In this document: positions 39,491 to 49,470 of the stretch, piece by piece
How positions within the stretch are numbered: position 1 is the stretch's first letter
How the letters are laid out: every line of letters begins with the position of its first letter
Assembly (NCBI RefSeq): GCF_030866805.1
Contig: NZ_CP133019.1
Span: forward strand, 3,286,001-3,350,000
DNA: 64,000 bases
DNA from: Microbacterium terrisoli
GTDB lineage: Bacteria; Actinomycetota; Actinomycetes; Actinomycetales; Microbacteriaceae
Direction of reading: 5' to 3'
Translations under genes and position numbers: made by a program
The notes under the pieces: generated by a model
What the model saw: the letters and a program-made list of their open reading frames with translations, nothing else
The model's database searches: none
What the model was told of the DNA's origin: nothing

Positions 39491-40885
39491 TCAATCCAGG
39501 AGGAGGGCGGGCTCCTCGAGGATCGAGGCCACGTCGGCGATGAAGCGGCTCATGCCGTCGCCGTCGACCACGCGGTGGTCGAACGATCCGGCCACGGTGG
39601 TGACCCAGCGGGGGCGCACCTCGCCGTCGACGACCCACGGCTTCTGGCGGATCGTGCCCATCGCCACGATCCCAGCCTCGCCGGGGTTGATGATCGGGGT
39701 TCCGGCATCCATCCCGAACACGCCGATGTTGGTGATGGTGACCGTGCCGTGCTGCTGGTCGGCCGGGGTCGTCTTGCCCTCGCGGGCGGTGAGGGTGAGC
39801 TTCTCGAGCGCGCGGGCGAGCTCGCGCATCGAGAGGTTCTGCGCGTCCTTGATGTTGGGCACGAGCAGTCCGCGCGGGGTCGCGGCGGCGATGCCCAGGT
39901 TCACGTAGTGCCGCACATGGATCTCTGCGCCCGAGTCGGCATCCACCCACGCGGCGTTGACCATCGGGGTGCGGCGCACCGCCCAGATCACCGCGCGCGC
40001 CATGATCAGCAGCGGCGACACCTTGACGTCGGCGAAGTCGGGCGAGGTCTTCAGCCGCTTGACGAGCTCCATCGTGCGGGTGGCGTCGACATCGGTCCAC
40101 ACCGACACGTGCGGCGCGCTGTAGGCCGAACCGACCATCGCGTTCGCGGTGGCTTTGCGCACTCCCTTGACGGGGATGGTCTCGATGCGCTCGTCCTCGC
40201 GCGAAGAGGGGGATGCCGCGGCCCGCGCGGGTGCGAGCGTCGAGGGCGCGGTCGCCTGCACGGGAGCCACGGCCGAGGCCGCGATCTCGGCAGCAACCGG
40301 GATGCGCTCTTCGCGCACCTCGGGCCATTCCGGGGTCGCGATGTTGCGGAAGACGCTGGCCTGCGACGCGTGCCGCATGACGTCCTCACGGGTGACCTCA
40401 CCGGCGGGGCCGGAGGGGGTGACGGCGGCCAACTCCACACCGAGGTCGCGGGCGAGCTTGCGGATCGGGGGCTTGGCCACCACACCGACCGAGGCCCGCA
40501 CGGGACGCTCGGCAGGCTTGCGGCGACGCGAGGCGACCTGACCGCCGGTACCGTAGCCGACCAGCACGGCACCCTCGTCCTGCGGTTCGGGCTCGGGCTG
40601 GCCGTGCGCGCTCTGGCCGACCGTGACGTCGGCGGCGGGCGCGTCACCACCGGCGATCGTGATGATCGGGGTGCCGACATCCACCGTCGTCCCCTCGGCC
40701 ACCAGCACATCGCCCACGGTTCCCGAGAACGGCGAGGGCAGCTCGACGAGCGACTTGGCCGTCTCGATCTCGACGATGACGTCGTTGACCGCGACGGTGT
40801 CGCCCGGGGCCACGCGCCAGGTGACGATCTCGGCCTCGGTGAGGCCTTCGCCGACGTCCGGCAGGAGGAAGGTCTGGATGTTCAT
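39491..40885 (-). CDS. bkdC: Branched-chain 2-oxoacid dehydrogenase E2 (dihydrolipoamide acyltransferase)
   Basis: This 464-residue E2 has one lipoyl domain (about 1-78, lipoyl lysine K44 in [12 protein letters not shown]), a Pro/Glu linker, an E3-binding domain (about 125-168, [17 protein letters not shown]) and the catalytic core, with the active-site F-D-H-R-V-V-D-G near the C-terminus. It transfers acyl groups to CoA and forms the core of the complex. It is the last gene of bkdA-bkdB-bkdC, 48 nt after E1beta. No E3 gene is present nearby. Confidence 0.92.
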   Translation of the reverse strand: MNIQTFLLPDVGEGLTEAEIVTWRVAPGDTVAVNDVIVEIETAKSLVELPSPFSGTVGDVLVAEGTTVDVGTPIITIAGGDAPAADVTVGQSAHGQPEPEPQDEGAVLVGYGTGGQVASRRRKPAERPVRASVGVVAKPPIRKLARDLGVELAAVTPSGPAGEVTREDVMRHASQASVFRNIATPEWPEVREERIPVAAEIAASAVAPVQATAPSTLAPARAAASPSSREDERIETIPVKGVRKATANAMVGSAYSAPHVSVWTDVDATRTMELVKRLKTSPDFADVKVSPLLIMARAVIWAVRRTPMVNAAWVDADSGAEIHVRHYVNLGIAAATPRGLLVPNIKDAQNLSMRELARALEKLTLTAREGKTTPADQQHGTVTITNIGVFGMDAGTPIINPGEAGIVAMGTIRQKPWVVDGEVRPRWVTTVAGSFDHRVVDGDGMSRFIADVASILEEPALLLD

Positions 40886-40933
40886 GTCGTTCCTGTCGGT
40901 AGGCGGGTGCAGGAGAGAGGGTGAGAAGCGCAG

Positions 40934-41989
40934 TCAGTAGGCGAGGGCCCGGTCGACGGCCTCGAGGATGCGGTCGGGGTCGGGCAGGTAGGTGCCTTCG
41001 AGCTTGGCGGGCGGGAACGGGGTGTCGAACCCCGACACGCGCAGCACGGGTGCTTCGAGCGCATAGAACGCCTCCTGCATGACCGTTGCGGCGATCTCGC
41101 CGCCCAGCGAGACGAAGCCCGGCGCCTCCTGCGCATAGACCATGCGGCCGGTACGGCGCACCGAATCCAGCAGCGGCCCGTAGTCCACCGGCGACAGCGA
41201 GCGCAGGTCGACCACTTCGCATGATGTGCCCTCGCCCTCCGCGAGGGCAGCGGCCTGCAGCAGCGTCGTGACCATGGCACCGTGGCCGACGAGCGTGACA
41301 TCGGTGCCGCGGCGCACGATGCGCGAGGCGTGCAGCGGCAGTGCGCGCTCGTCGAGGGCGACTTCGCCCTTCTGCCAGTACTTCGCCTTCGGCTCGAAGA
41401 AGATCACCGGGTCATCCGAGGCGATCGCGTCTTGGATCATCCAGTACGCGTCGTTCGGGGTCGAGGGCGAGACCACCCGCAGGCCGGGAGTGTGCGCGAA
41501 GTACGTCTCGGGGCTCTCCTGGTGGTGCTCGACCGCACCGATGTGGCCGCCGTAGGGGATGCGGATGACCACCGGCATGCGCAGCGCACCCTCGTGCCGG
41601 TTGGTGATCTTGGCCAGCTGCGTGGTGATCTGGTCGAACGCGGGAAAGACGAACCCGTCGAACTGGATCTCGACCACAGGCCGGAATCCGGCCATCGCCA
41701 GTCCGATCGCCGTGCCGACGATGCCCGATTCGGCCAGCGGCGTGTCCAGCACGCGGCGCTCGCCGAACTCGCCCTGCAGGCCCTCGGTCACGCGGAACAC
41801 GCCGCCGAGCCTCCCGATGTCCTCCCCCATCAGCAGCACGTGGTCATCGCCCTGCATCGCACGGCGCAGCCCGGCGTTCAACGCCTTCGCGAACGGCAGC
41901 GTCGTGACATCGGGCGTCGAGGGAGCCGAAGGAGTCGAGGGAGCCGACGGAGCGTCGAAACGTTCTGCGACCGCGCGATCGGTGCTCAT
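40934..41989 (-). CDS. bkdB: 2-oxoacid dehydrogenase E1 component, beta subunit
   Basis: This 351-residue transketolase-like beta subunit has GEDIGRLGGVFRVTEGLQGEFG... (read to residue 90) and the P-x-P-Y-G-G-H-x-G-A-V-E-H-H-Q segment that meets the ThDP of the alpha subunit. ATG 41989 overlaps the E1alpha stop (ATGA). The first 30 residues contain an APSTPSAPSTP linker encoded by a short repetitive tract. It works with E1alpha on branched-chain 2-oxoacids. Confidence 0.92.
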   Translation of the reverse strand: MSTDRAVAERFDAPSAPSTPSAPSTPDVTTLPFAKALNAGLRRAMQGDDHVLLMGEDIGRLGGVFRVTEGLQGEFGERRVLDTPLAESGIVGTAIGLAMAGFRPVVEIQFDGFVFPAFDQITTQLAKITNRHEGALRMPVVIRIPYGGHIGAVEHHQESPETYFAHTPGLRVVSPSTPNDAYWMIQDAIASDDPVIFFEPKAKYWQKGEVALDERALPLHASRIVRRGTDVTLVGHGAMVTTLLQAAALAEGEGTSCEVVDLRSLSPVDYGPLLDSVRRTGRMVYAQEAPGFVSLGGEIAATVMQEAFYALEAPVLRVSGFDTPFPPAKLEGTYLPDPDRILEAVDRALAY

Positions 41990-43137
41990 CGGGTGCCCCC
42001 TTCCAGGGATGCCTCGTAGTCGGCCAGCCACGCCTTCTCGCGATCGATCAGCGGGTGCGGCTCGGAATACACGTGATCGAATATGGTCGAGACGGGGATC
42101 GTGCCCAGCTGCGTGGTGCGCTCGCGCACGTCTGCCGCGTAGTCGGCGGCCGCGGCATCCACCTCGGTGAACAACGCGTCGGACGCGCCCCGCCCGCGCA
42201 GGTACGCTCGCATGCGGTCGATCGGGTCCCGCCGTGCCCAGGATGCCTCTTCTTCGGACGTACGGTACTTCGTCGGGTCGTCGCTGGTGGTGTGGGCGCC
42301 CATCCGATAGGTGACCGCCTCGATCGCGCGCGGACCCCCGCCCGATCTCGCCTCGTCGAGAGCGATGCGGGTCGCCGCGTAGGCGGCCAGCACATCGTTG
42401 CCGTCGATGCGCACAGAGGGGATGCCGTAGCCCGCCGCCCGGTTCGCCAGCGGCACGCGCGCCTGGGTCGAGACCGGAACCGAGATCGCCCAGTGGTTGT
42501 TCTGCAGGAAGAACACTTCGGGGGTCTGGTAGCTGGCGGCGAACACCATCGCCTCGTGCACGTCGCCCTGACTGGAGGCGCCGTCACCGTAGTAGACGAT
42601 GACGGCTTCGTCGCGGTCGACGTCGCCGGTGCCGCTGCGCTCGTCGAAGGCGAGCCCCATGCCGAACCCGGTCGCGTGCAGGGTCTGCGAGGCGAGCACG
42701 AGAGTGTAGATCCGGGTGTTGCCGTTGGCGGGATCGGTCGGATCCCACCCGCCGTGGGTCAGCCCGCGCATCAGGCGGATGATGTCGATCGGGTCGACGC
42801 CGCGGATCGTGCACACGACGTGCTCGCGGTACGACGGGAAGATGTGGTCCTGCGCGCGGGCGGCACGCGCCGAACCCACCTGCGCGGCCTCTTGCCCATA
42901 GCTCGGCGGCCACAGGGCGAGCTGGCCCTGCCGCTGCAGGTTCGTGGCCTGCGTGTCGAAGGCGCGGGCCACGACCATGTCGCGATAGAACTGCTCGAGC
43001 TCAGCATCGGCGAGCGCGTCGATCAGCGCGAGGTAGGGCTCTGCGGCGGGCGTGGGGGCGAAGGTGCCGTCTGCGGACAGGATCCGCACGATACCCGGGT
43101 CAGTGTCGTCCAGCGTCGTGGCGTCGGTCTGGGTCAC
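41986..43137 (-). CDS. bkdA: 2-oxoacid dehydrogenase E1 component, alpha subunit
   Basis: This 383-residue ThDP-dependent subunit has the GDG-x...-N motif (YYGDGASSQGDVHEAMVFA, then QNNHWAIS) and the phosphorylation-loop region YRMGAHTTSDDPTKY. It decarboxylates 2-oxoacids from Val, Leu and Ile to start the reaction that supplies branched acyl-CoA primers for iso/anteiso fatty acids, the dominant membrane lipids of this family. It heads the bkd operon. Confidence 0.93.
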   Translation of the reverse strand: MTQTDATTLDDTDPGIVRILSADGTFAPTPAAEPYLALIDALADAELEQFYRDMVVARAFDTQATNLQRQGQLALWPPSYGQEAAQVGSARAARAQDHIFPSYREHVVCTIRGVDPIDIIRLMRGLTHGGWDPTDPANGNTRIYTLVLASQTLHATGFGMGLAFDERSGTGDVDRDEAVIVYYGDGASSQGDVHEAMVFAASYQTPEVFFLQNNHWAISVPVSTQARVPLANRAAGYGIPSVRIDGNDVLAAYAATRIALDEARSGGGPRAIEAVTYRMGAHTTSDDPTKYRTSEEEASWARRDPIDRMRAYLRGRGASDALFTEVDAAAADYAADVRERTTQLGTIPVSTIFDHVYSEPHPLIDREKAWLADYEASLEGGTR

Positions 43138-43241
43138 CGTTCTACGCTAACCGCCCCGCGGGACGCGTTCTTCAACACCGTCGACAACGGATGCTGCAAT
43201 TCGTAGTGCGAGCCTCACAGTTCGTCGCGATCGTCTCGGCG

Positions 43242-44342
43242 TCACCGACGCGCGGGATGCGTGGCCGGAAGCCCGGCGAGAACGGCGCCGGCGATCCGCT
43301 CGACGGGTTCGAGCGCCTCTTCCTCACCGACCGAGACACGGATGCCGTCACCGGCGAAGGGGCGGACGATGCAGCCTGCGGTCTCGAAGGCGGCTGCGGC
43401 ATCCATCGTCTGCGCACCCGTGGCCAGCCACACGAAGTTGCCCTGTGCATCGGGCACGTTCCAACCCTGTGTGCGCAGCGCCGCGGCGAGCCGGTCCCGG
43501 CGGTCGGCGATCTCGCGCACGCGCTCGAGCAGTTCGGCCTCGGCGTCCAGGCTCGCCAGGGCCGCCTCTTCGGACTGCGCCGTCACCGAGAGCGGCACCG
43601 CGGTCGAGCGGGCGGCGTCGAGGATGCGGCGGTGTCCGATCGCGTAGCCGACGCGCAGACCGGCCAGGCCGAACGCCTTCGAGAACGTGCGCAGCACGAC
43701 GACGTTCGGGTGGTCGTCACGTCCGAGCTTGGTCATGCCGTCGACGGCGTCGGGATCGGTGACGAACTCGGCGTACGCCTCGTCGAGCACGACCAGCAGA
43801 TCGCGGGGAACCTTCGCCAGGAACGCCTCGAACTCCGCCTGGGTCACGGTCGGGCCGGTCGGGTTGTTGGGGCTGCACACGATCACCGCGCGGGTGCGGT
43901 CTGTGATCGCCGCCGCCATGGCGTCCAGGTCGTGCCGAGCGCCTTCTTTCAGCGGGACTTCGACCGGCGTGGCCCCGGCGACGAGCACCAGCCCGGGGTA
44001 GGCCTCGAACGACCGCCACGCGTAGACGACCTCGTCGCCGGGTCCGGCGGCGGCCAGCATCAGCTGCGACAGGATCGACACGCTGCCGGCACCGACGTGC
44101 ACCTCGTCGGGCAGCACGCCGTAGCGCTCGGCGAGCCGCTGACGCAGGCGGGCGGCCGTGGCATCCGGGTACCTGTTCACCCCGACGGTGCGCCGCAGCG
44201 ACTCGACGACGCTGGGCAGCGGCTCGTTCGGATTCTCGTTGCTGGACAGCTTGAACGCGTCGGCGCCGGCCTGCTTGCCCTGCTTGTACGGCGCGAGGGC
44301 AGCGATCTCGGGGCGGATGCGCACAGGAACGTCTTCGGTCAC
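43242..44342 (-). CDS. hisC: Histidinol-phosphate / aromatic aminotransferase
   Basis: This 366-residue fold-type I PLP enzyme has [22 protein letters not shown], the Asp-Ala-Tyr motif DEAYAEF and the PLP lysine in [12 protein letters not shown]. It transaminates histidinol phosphate; close relatives (Pat) act on aromatic amino acids. No other his gene is near, so the Pat role is as likely. It is followed after 104 bp by the bkd operon. Confidence 0.85.
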   Translation of the reverse strand: MTEDVPVRIRPEIAALAPYKQGKQAGADAFKLSSNENPNEPLPSVVESLRRTVGVNRYPDATAARLRQRLAERYGVLPDEVHVGAGSVSILSQLMLAAAGPGDEVVYAWRSFEAYPGLVLVAGATPVEVPLKEGARHDLDAMAAAITDRTRAVIVCSPNNPTGPTVTQAEFEAFLAKVPRDLLVVLDEAYAEFVTDPDAVDGMTKLGRDDHPNVVVLRTFSKAFGLAGLRVGYAIGHRRILDAARSTAVPLSVTAQSEEAALASLDAEAELLERVREIADRRDRLAAALRTQGWNVPDAQGNFVWLATGAQTMDAAAAFETAGCIVRPFAGDGIRVSVGEEEALEPVERIAGAVLAGLPATHPARR

Positions 44343-44542
44343 CCCTTGAGTCTACGAGGATGCCGCGGCCGCACGCTTGTGCCGTCTCGGGCGCTGAGCG
44401 AGCAACGCGGGCCGAAACGGGACGGCCGCGCGGGTGGGGAAATATCCCATGGGGCGATCTCGACAGCCGGGTCGGCGGTGCCCGTCACGCGCGGCTGACA
44501 CGGACCCTTCGCCTGGCGGGCACGACATGCCAGACTGGGCGC

Positions 44543-44941
44543 ATGCGCTTCCTCATCCGTGTGGTGATCAACGCCTTCGCGATCTGGGTCGTGACCCTCA
44601 TCCCGGTGCTGCAGGTCTCGGTGCTGCCGATCAAGGTGGGCTGGGACGGCACGCTGTCCACGATCATCACGCTGCTGATCGTGGCGGCGATCTTCGCAAT
44701 CGTGAACACCATCATCGGCACGGTGATCAAGATCGTCGCCTTGCCGCTGTACATCCTCACGCTCGGCTTGATCTCCCTGCTGATCAATGGCTTTCTGCTG
44801 TGGCTGACCGCCTGGCTCACGCACTGGTGGAGCTGGGGCCTGCGCGTCGAGGACTTCTGGTGGGGCGTGGTCGCGGCTCTGATCATCACGGTGATCAACT
44901 GGATCCTCGGCATCTTCCTGCGCCCGGCGCGCAAGCGCTGA
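44543..44941 (+). CDS. Phage-holin-4-2/YvlD-like membrane protein
   Basis: This 132-residue protein has four hydrophobic helices (VVINAFAIWVVTLIPVL, STIITLLIVAAIFAIVNTII, VALPLYILTLGLISLLINGF, WGVVAALIITVINWILG) and a basic end. It belongs to the small membrane family PF04020, which includes YvlD and is not truly phage-derived. The role is unknown, possibly membrane stress. It is alone, 200 bp from hisC. Confidence 0.8.
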   Translation: MRFLIRVVINAFAIWVVTLIPVLQVSVLPIKVGWDGTLSTIITLLIVAAIFAIVNTIIGTVIKIVALPLYILTLGLISLLINGFLLWLTAWLTHWWSWGLRVEDFWWGVVAALIITVINWILGIFLRPARKR

Positions 44942-44987
44942 GCCCCGTCAGCGGAATAACCCCACGCCCACGGACGCTGTCGCCTGT

Positions 44988-46247
44988 GTGACTGACGTGT
45001 TCGATGGACGGATGCTGTCGGCCGTCGTGATCGGCGCCGGCCAGGCCGGGCTCTCGGCGGCCTATTACCTGTCCGTGCGGGGCCTGCGGCCGTGGCAGGA
45101 CTTCGTCGTCCTCGACGCGAACGACGGCCCCGGCGGGGCCTGGCGCCATCGCTGGGACACGCTGACATTCGGCCGGGCGCACGGCATCCACCCGCTTCCG
45201 GCAGGGCCCCTGGACCCACCGGATCCATCAGAGCCTGCGAACCGCGTGGTGCCGCGCTACTACGGCGGCTATGAGGAGCGCTTCCACCTGCCGGTGCTGC
45301 GCCCGGCCGCCGCCACCGCTGTCAGACGTATCGACGACGGTTTCGCGGTCGATACTGTGCGCGGACGGGTGCTTGCGGCATCCGTCATCAACGCCACCGG
45401 CACCTGGGACAGTCCATACCTTCCGTTCTACCCGGGTGCAGACCGGTTCGCCGGTCGGCAGCTGCACACGCGCGATTACCGCTCGGCCGATGAGTTCGCC
45501 GGATCGCGTGTGCTCGTGGTCGGCGGTGGAACCTCGGCCCTGCAATTCGTGCAGGAGCTGCACGCCCACGGGGTCGACACCGTGTGGGCGACCCGGCGCA
45601 CGCCGCAGTGGGTGGCGCGCCCGTTCGACCCGGAGTGGGGCCTGGAGGTCGAGCGCTCCGTGTCGGCACGCACCCGGGTGGGACTGCCGCCGCTGTCGGT
45701 GTCGGCAGCGACAGGTCTGCGGTTGGATGACGTGTACCGCCCGGATGTGGCATCCGGCCTGCTCGTCAGCCGGGGCACGCTGGTCTCACTGTCGCCGAGG
45801 ACGGCGGTGCTGGACGGCCCGGGGCCCGAGGGTGCAGGATTCCCGACACAGGGGGAGGCCGATGCCGTCGTCGACCCGACACGTGTCGAGCGGCTGCCCG
45901 GCCACGCCGTCGCCCAGGTCCCTGAGCGAGGCCTCCTGCAGGGTGGCGAAGGGCCGACGACCAGACTGTGGGAAGTGCCGATCGACGCGGTGCTGTGGGC
46001 GACGGGATTCCGGGCGCACATCCCGCATCTGCGTCCGCTCGCTCTGCGCGAGGCCGGCGGCGGCATTCTGATGGGCGAGGACGGGGTCACGGTCGAGCGC
46101 GTGCCGGGCCTGTTCATGGCGGGGTACGGCGCGTCCGCCTCGACGCTGGGCGCAACGCGCGCCGGGCGCAAAGCCGCGATGGCGGCGCTGCGCTTCGACG
46201 CCGATCACCGGCAGTCGGCGGATGCCGCCGAGCGAGTCATCGCGTAG
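44988..46247 (+). CDS. FAD-dependent monooxygenase-like oxidoreductase (CzcO/Trk-type)
   Basis: This 419-residue flavoprotein has an FAD GxGxxG (VVIGAGQAGLSAAYYL, about 13-28), the W-R-x-R-W-D-T-L segment of group B monooxygenases, a second Rossmann (VLVVGGGTSALQFVQEL) and a late ATGFRAHIP motif. It should oxygenate an organic substrate with NADPH and O2. GTG 44988 is used with no clear ribosome-binding site; ATG 45012 is another option. The substrate is unknown. Confidence 0.83.
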   Translation: MTDVFDGRMLSAVVIGAGQAGLSAAYYLSVRGLRPWQDFVVLDANDGPGGAWRHRWDTLTFGRAHGIHPLPAGPLDPPDPSEPANRVVPRYYGGYEERFHLPVLRPAAATAVRRIDDGFAVDTVRGRVLAASVINATGTWDSPYLPFYPGADRFAGRQLHTRDYRSADEFAGSRVLVVGGGTSALQFVQELHAHGVDTVWATRRTPQWVARPFDPEWGLEVERSVSARTRVGLPPLSVSAATGLRLDDVYRPDVASGLLVSRGTLVSLSPRTAVLDGPGPEGAGFPTQGEADAVVDPTRVERLPGHAVAQVPERGLLQGGEGPTTRLWEVPIDAVLWATGFRAHIPHLRPLALREAGGGILMGEDGVTVERVPGLFMAGYGASASTLGATRAGRKAAMAALRFDADHRQSADAAERVIA

Positions 46248-46285
46248 CGGTCGGGAAGCGGCAATACCGGCGGCGAGCGAGGCGC

Positions 46286-47314
46286 CTATTCCTGCACGTG
46301 CGGCGGTCGGTTCACGCGCGGATGCAGGCGCACACCCGGCAGCGCCGGAGCGGGCAGGCGATCGAGCCCGTCGGGGTCGTGGCCGACGTACCCGTCGACC
46401 CGGCCGAAGCGGTCGCCATGGGCCTGCCACTCCTCGCGGTAGCGGGTGATCTCATCGGAGTTCCGACCGACGAAGTTCCACCACATGATGATCTCTTCGC
46501 CGAACGGGGCGCCGCCGATCAGCACGAGCCGCGCCGGCTCGATGCCTTCGTTGCGCAGATGCAGGATGCCGCTGCCGGTGCCCGTATATCCGACAGACGC
46601 GCGCGGCACGGTCACACCGTCGACGGTCACGTCGCCGGCGTCGACGAGTACTCCGTGCTCGAAGGCGGGGTCGACGTCCAGCGCGAGCACAGCACCCGGG
46701 TCGAGGCGGATCTCGGCGCCCACGAGCGGTGAGTGCACGTCGACCGGCGAGGTCTCGCCCAGCAGCGTGCCGAGGAACACGAGCGCCGATCCGCCCTCGA
46801 ACGTGAGCGGCGACGGCGCATAGTGTTGAAAGCGGCGGGCGAGACTCTCGCGCACGGCATCGGGCAGGGCTACCCACAGTTGCACGCCGTGCAGCCTCGT
46901 GGTCTCTGCCGTCGAGACCTCGGAGTGGCAGATGCCGAAGCCGGCGGTCATCAGATTCAGCTCACCGGGGAGCACACGACCGACGTTGCCGCCCGAGTCG
47001 ATGTGGTCGATGGCTCCCTCGAAAAGCCAGCTCACGGTTTGAAGTCCCGTGTGCGGGTGGGGTGCGACATCCATACCGCCGGTGGTCGACACATCGTCGG
47101 GCCCGTAGTGGTCGACGAAGCACCACGCGCCGATCATCGACCTCTGGCGCTGCGGAAGCGTGCGCCGCACGGTCATGGCGCGCGGGCCGCCCAGCGGAAC
47201 GTCACGCGCCTCGATGATCTCAACTGCCACGCCGTCCGCGCACTCGGAGCGCGGACCCGGCAGACCGCCGTCGCGGCACACGACTTCGTCGGGATGCGCC
47301 TCGGTGTTGCTCAT
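46286..47314 (-). CDS. Pirin family protein
   Basis: This 342-residue bicupin pirin has GAWCFVDHYGPDDV, DVAPHPHTGLQTVSWLFEG (metal-binding H-x-H), G-I-C-H-S-E in the N-terminal cupin, and a C-terminal cupin ending in GGAPFGEEIIMWWNFVGR. Pirins bind iron and some act as quercetinases or regulators. Converges on the monooxygenase gene with 38 bp between. Confidence 0.87.
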   Translation of the reverse strand: MSNTEAHPDEVVCRDGGLPGPRSECADGVAVEIIEARDVPLGGPRAMTVRRTLPQRQRSMIGAWCFVDHYGPDDVSTTGGMDVAPHPHTGLQTVSWLFEGAIDHIDSGGNVGRVLPGELNLMTAGFGICHSEVSTAETTRLHGVQLWVALPDAVRESLARRFQHYAPSPLTFEGGSALVFLGTLLGETSPVDVHSPLVGAEIRLDPGAVLALDVDPAFEHGVLVDAGDVTVDGVTVPRASVGYTGTGSGILHLRNEGIEPARLVLIGGAPFGEEIIMWWNFVGRNSDEITRYREEWQAHGDRFGRVDGYVGHDPDGLDRLPAPALPGVRLHPRVNRPPHVQE

Positions 47315-47353
47315 GCTGACATCTTCGCCTGTTTCGGGTCGCAGTGGCCGTGT

Positions 47354-49441
47354 TCAGGCGGCGACGGCCACCGGGGCGACAGCGGGCTCGGCGACCGCGA
47401 CGGCGACCGGGCGCCCGACGAAGCGCTTGAGCAGCACGAGCAGCACCGCGGTCACGACGGTTCCGGCGAGCAGCGCCAGCAGGAAGCCCCAGATCGGATC
47501 GATCGCGAAGAAGACGAAGATCCCACCGTGCGGCGCACGCGACGACACGTCCAGCGCCATGCACAGCGCGCCGGCGACGGCTCCGCCGACGAGGTTCGCC
47601 GGGATCACCCGCAGCGGGTCGGCCGCCGCGAACGGGATCGCGCCCTCGGAGATGAACGATGCCCCCAACAGCCAGGCGGCGGCGCCGTTCTCGCGCTCCA
47701 CGGTCGTGAAGCCACGGCGGTACAGCACGGTCGAGGCCAGCGCCATCGCCAGCGGCGGCACCATGCCCGCGCACATCACGGTGGCCATGATGTGGAAGCT
47801 CGCCGGCGTCTGCGCGGCCAGTCCTGCCACGGCGAAGGCATAGGCGGTCTTGTTGACGGGTCCGCCCAGGTCGAAGCACATCATGAGGCCCAGGATGATG
47901 CCGAGCCCGACCGCGCCCGCACCGGTCAAGCCGTTGAGGAACTCGGTCATCCGCTCCATCAGCCAGGCGATCGGCGCCCCGAGGATCAGCAGCATCAGCC
48001 CCGACGAGATGGCCGACGCCAGCAGCGGAATGATCACGACCGGCATGAGGCCTCGCAGCCAGCGCGGCACGGCGGGCTTGCCGATGAGGTACGCGACGTA
48101 CCCTGCAATCAGGCCGCCGACGAGGCCGCCGATGAAGCCGGCGTTCATGAAGACGGCGACGGCGCCCGCGACGAAGCCTGGAGCGATGCCCGGCCGGTCG
48201 GCGATCGCGAAGGCGATGTAGCCGGCCAGAGCGGGCACGAGGAAGCCCATGCTGATGTTGCCGATCTCGAACGCGATCGCGCCGAGGTAGTAGACGAGGC
48301 CCTCGGGCGGCAGGTTCCACACCGCATAGTGCTGCAACGTGTAGACGGCGTTGCTCACACCGCTGTCGCCGTGCGCCGACGCGATCGCATACCCGGCCAG
48401 CAGAAAGCCGATCGCCATCAACAGCCCGCCGCCTGCGACGAACGGGATCATGTAGCTGACGCCGGTGAGCAGGATGCGCTTGATGCGCGCTCCGCCGGAT
48501 TCGGCCGGCGCGACGGCTGCGGGCGCGGTACCTGCGCCGACCACCCGTTCGGCGTGGGGGTCGGATGCCGCAGCCACGGCCTGCGCGAGCAGCTGCTCGG
48601 GGTGCTCGATGCCGGCCTTGACCGACGCGCGCACGACCGGCTTGCCCGCGAACCGCTGCGGCTCGCGCACATCCACGTCGACCGCGAAGATCACGGCGTC
48701 GGCGGCGTCGATGACGTCGGCGGGCAGCGCCTTGTATCCGCTGGAGCCCTGCGGCTCGACGGCCAGGTCGACGCCGGTCTTCTTTCCCGCGGCGGTCAGC
48801 GCGTCGGCGGCCATGAACGTGTGGGCGATGCCGGTGGCGCAGGCCGTGACCGCAACGACCCGTACACCGGATGCCGCGGCTGGAGCGGCCGCAGTCGCAG
48901 CGTCGTCCGCGGCGGCCTCGGTTCCGGCTGGCACAGGCGCGCTCACGACAGCGCCGGAGTCGTCGGCGCCGGCCGCGGCATCCCGCTCCTCTTCACCGAT
49001 CGCGACCCACACGATGTGCGTGACCTCGTCAGCTGTGGCTGCGGCACGCAGTCCGTCGGTGAAGTCGTCCTGCATGAGGTTGCGGGCGAGCTGAGAGAGC
49101 ACGGCGAGGTGCGCCTCGGCCGCATCGGCCGGTGCCGCGATGAGGAAGACGAGGTCGGCCGGCCCGTCGTCGGCGCCGAACTCGACACCCGGTGACAGCC
49201 GCGCGAACGCGAGCGACGGCTCGGTGACCGCAGTACTCTTCGCGTGCGGAATCGCGATGCCGCCGGGCAGGCCGGTTTCATCCTTCTGCTCGCGGGCCCA
49301 CGCGTCGGCGAAGAGCGCCTCAGCGTCCGTGGCGCGGCCCTGGTTCGCGACGCGCGCGGCGAGCGCACGGATCACGGCAGCCTTGTCGGCGCCGAGGTCG
49401 GCGTCCAGACTCACGAGCTCGGGGGTGATGGTGTGGGACAT
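47354..49441 (-). CDS. fruA: Fructose-specific PTS enzyme IIABC
   Basis: This 695-residue protein takes up and phosphorylates fructose to fructose 1-phosphate. EIIA (about 1-150) has the active His66 in G-I-A-I-P-H-A-K; EIIB (about 190-290) has its active Cys in TACATGIAHTFMAA; EIIC (about 315-670) has nine to ten helices. The domain order A-B-C is usual in actinobacteria. It is the last gene of fruR-fruK-fruA, with 29 bp to fruK. Confidence 0.93.
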   Translation of the reverse strand: MSHTITPELVSLDADLGADKAAVIRALAARVANQGRATDAEALFADAWAREQKDETGLPGGIAIPHAKSTAVTEPSLAFARLSPGVEFGADDGPADLVFLIAAPADAAEAHLAVLSQLARNLMQDDFTDGLRAAATADEVTHIVWVAIGEEERDAAAGADDSGAVVSAPVPAGTEAAADDAATAAAPAAASGVRVVAVTACATGIAHTFMAADALTAAGKKTGVDLAVEPQGSSGYKALPADVIDAADAVIFAVDVDVREPQRFAGKPVVRASVKAGIEHPEQLLAQAVAAASDPHAERVVGAGTAPAAVAPAESGGARIKRILLTGVSYMIPFVAGGGLLMAIGFLLAGYAIASAHGDSGVSNAVYTLQHYAVWNLPPEGLVYYLGAIAFEIGNISMGFLVPALAGYIAFAIADRPGIAPGFVAGAVAVFMNAGFIGGLVGGLIAGYVAYLIGKPAVPRWLRGLMPVVIIPLLASAISSGLMLLILGAPIAWLMERMTEFLNGLTGAGAVGLGIILGLMMCFDLGGPVNKTAYAFAVAGLAAQTPASFHIMATVMCAGMVPPLAMALASTVLYRRGFTTVERENGAAAWLLGASFISEGAIPFAAADPLRVIPANLVGGAVAGALCMALDVSSRAPHGGIFVFFAIDPIWGFLLALLAGTVVTAVLLVLLKRFVGRPVAVAVAEPAVAPVAVAA

Positions 49442-49470
49442 GATGACCTCCGTCGGTCAGGGGGTGAGAT

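Noticed and set aside
46733..49195. Long open frame antisense to pirin and fruA
   Set aside because: Shadow of two well-supported genes; low-complexity Arg/His/Asp translation.
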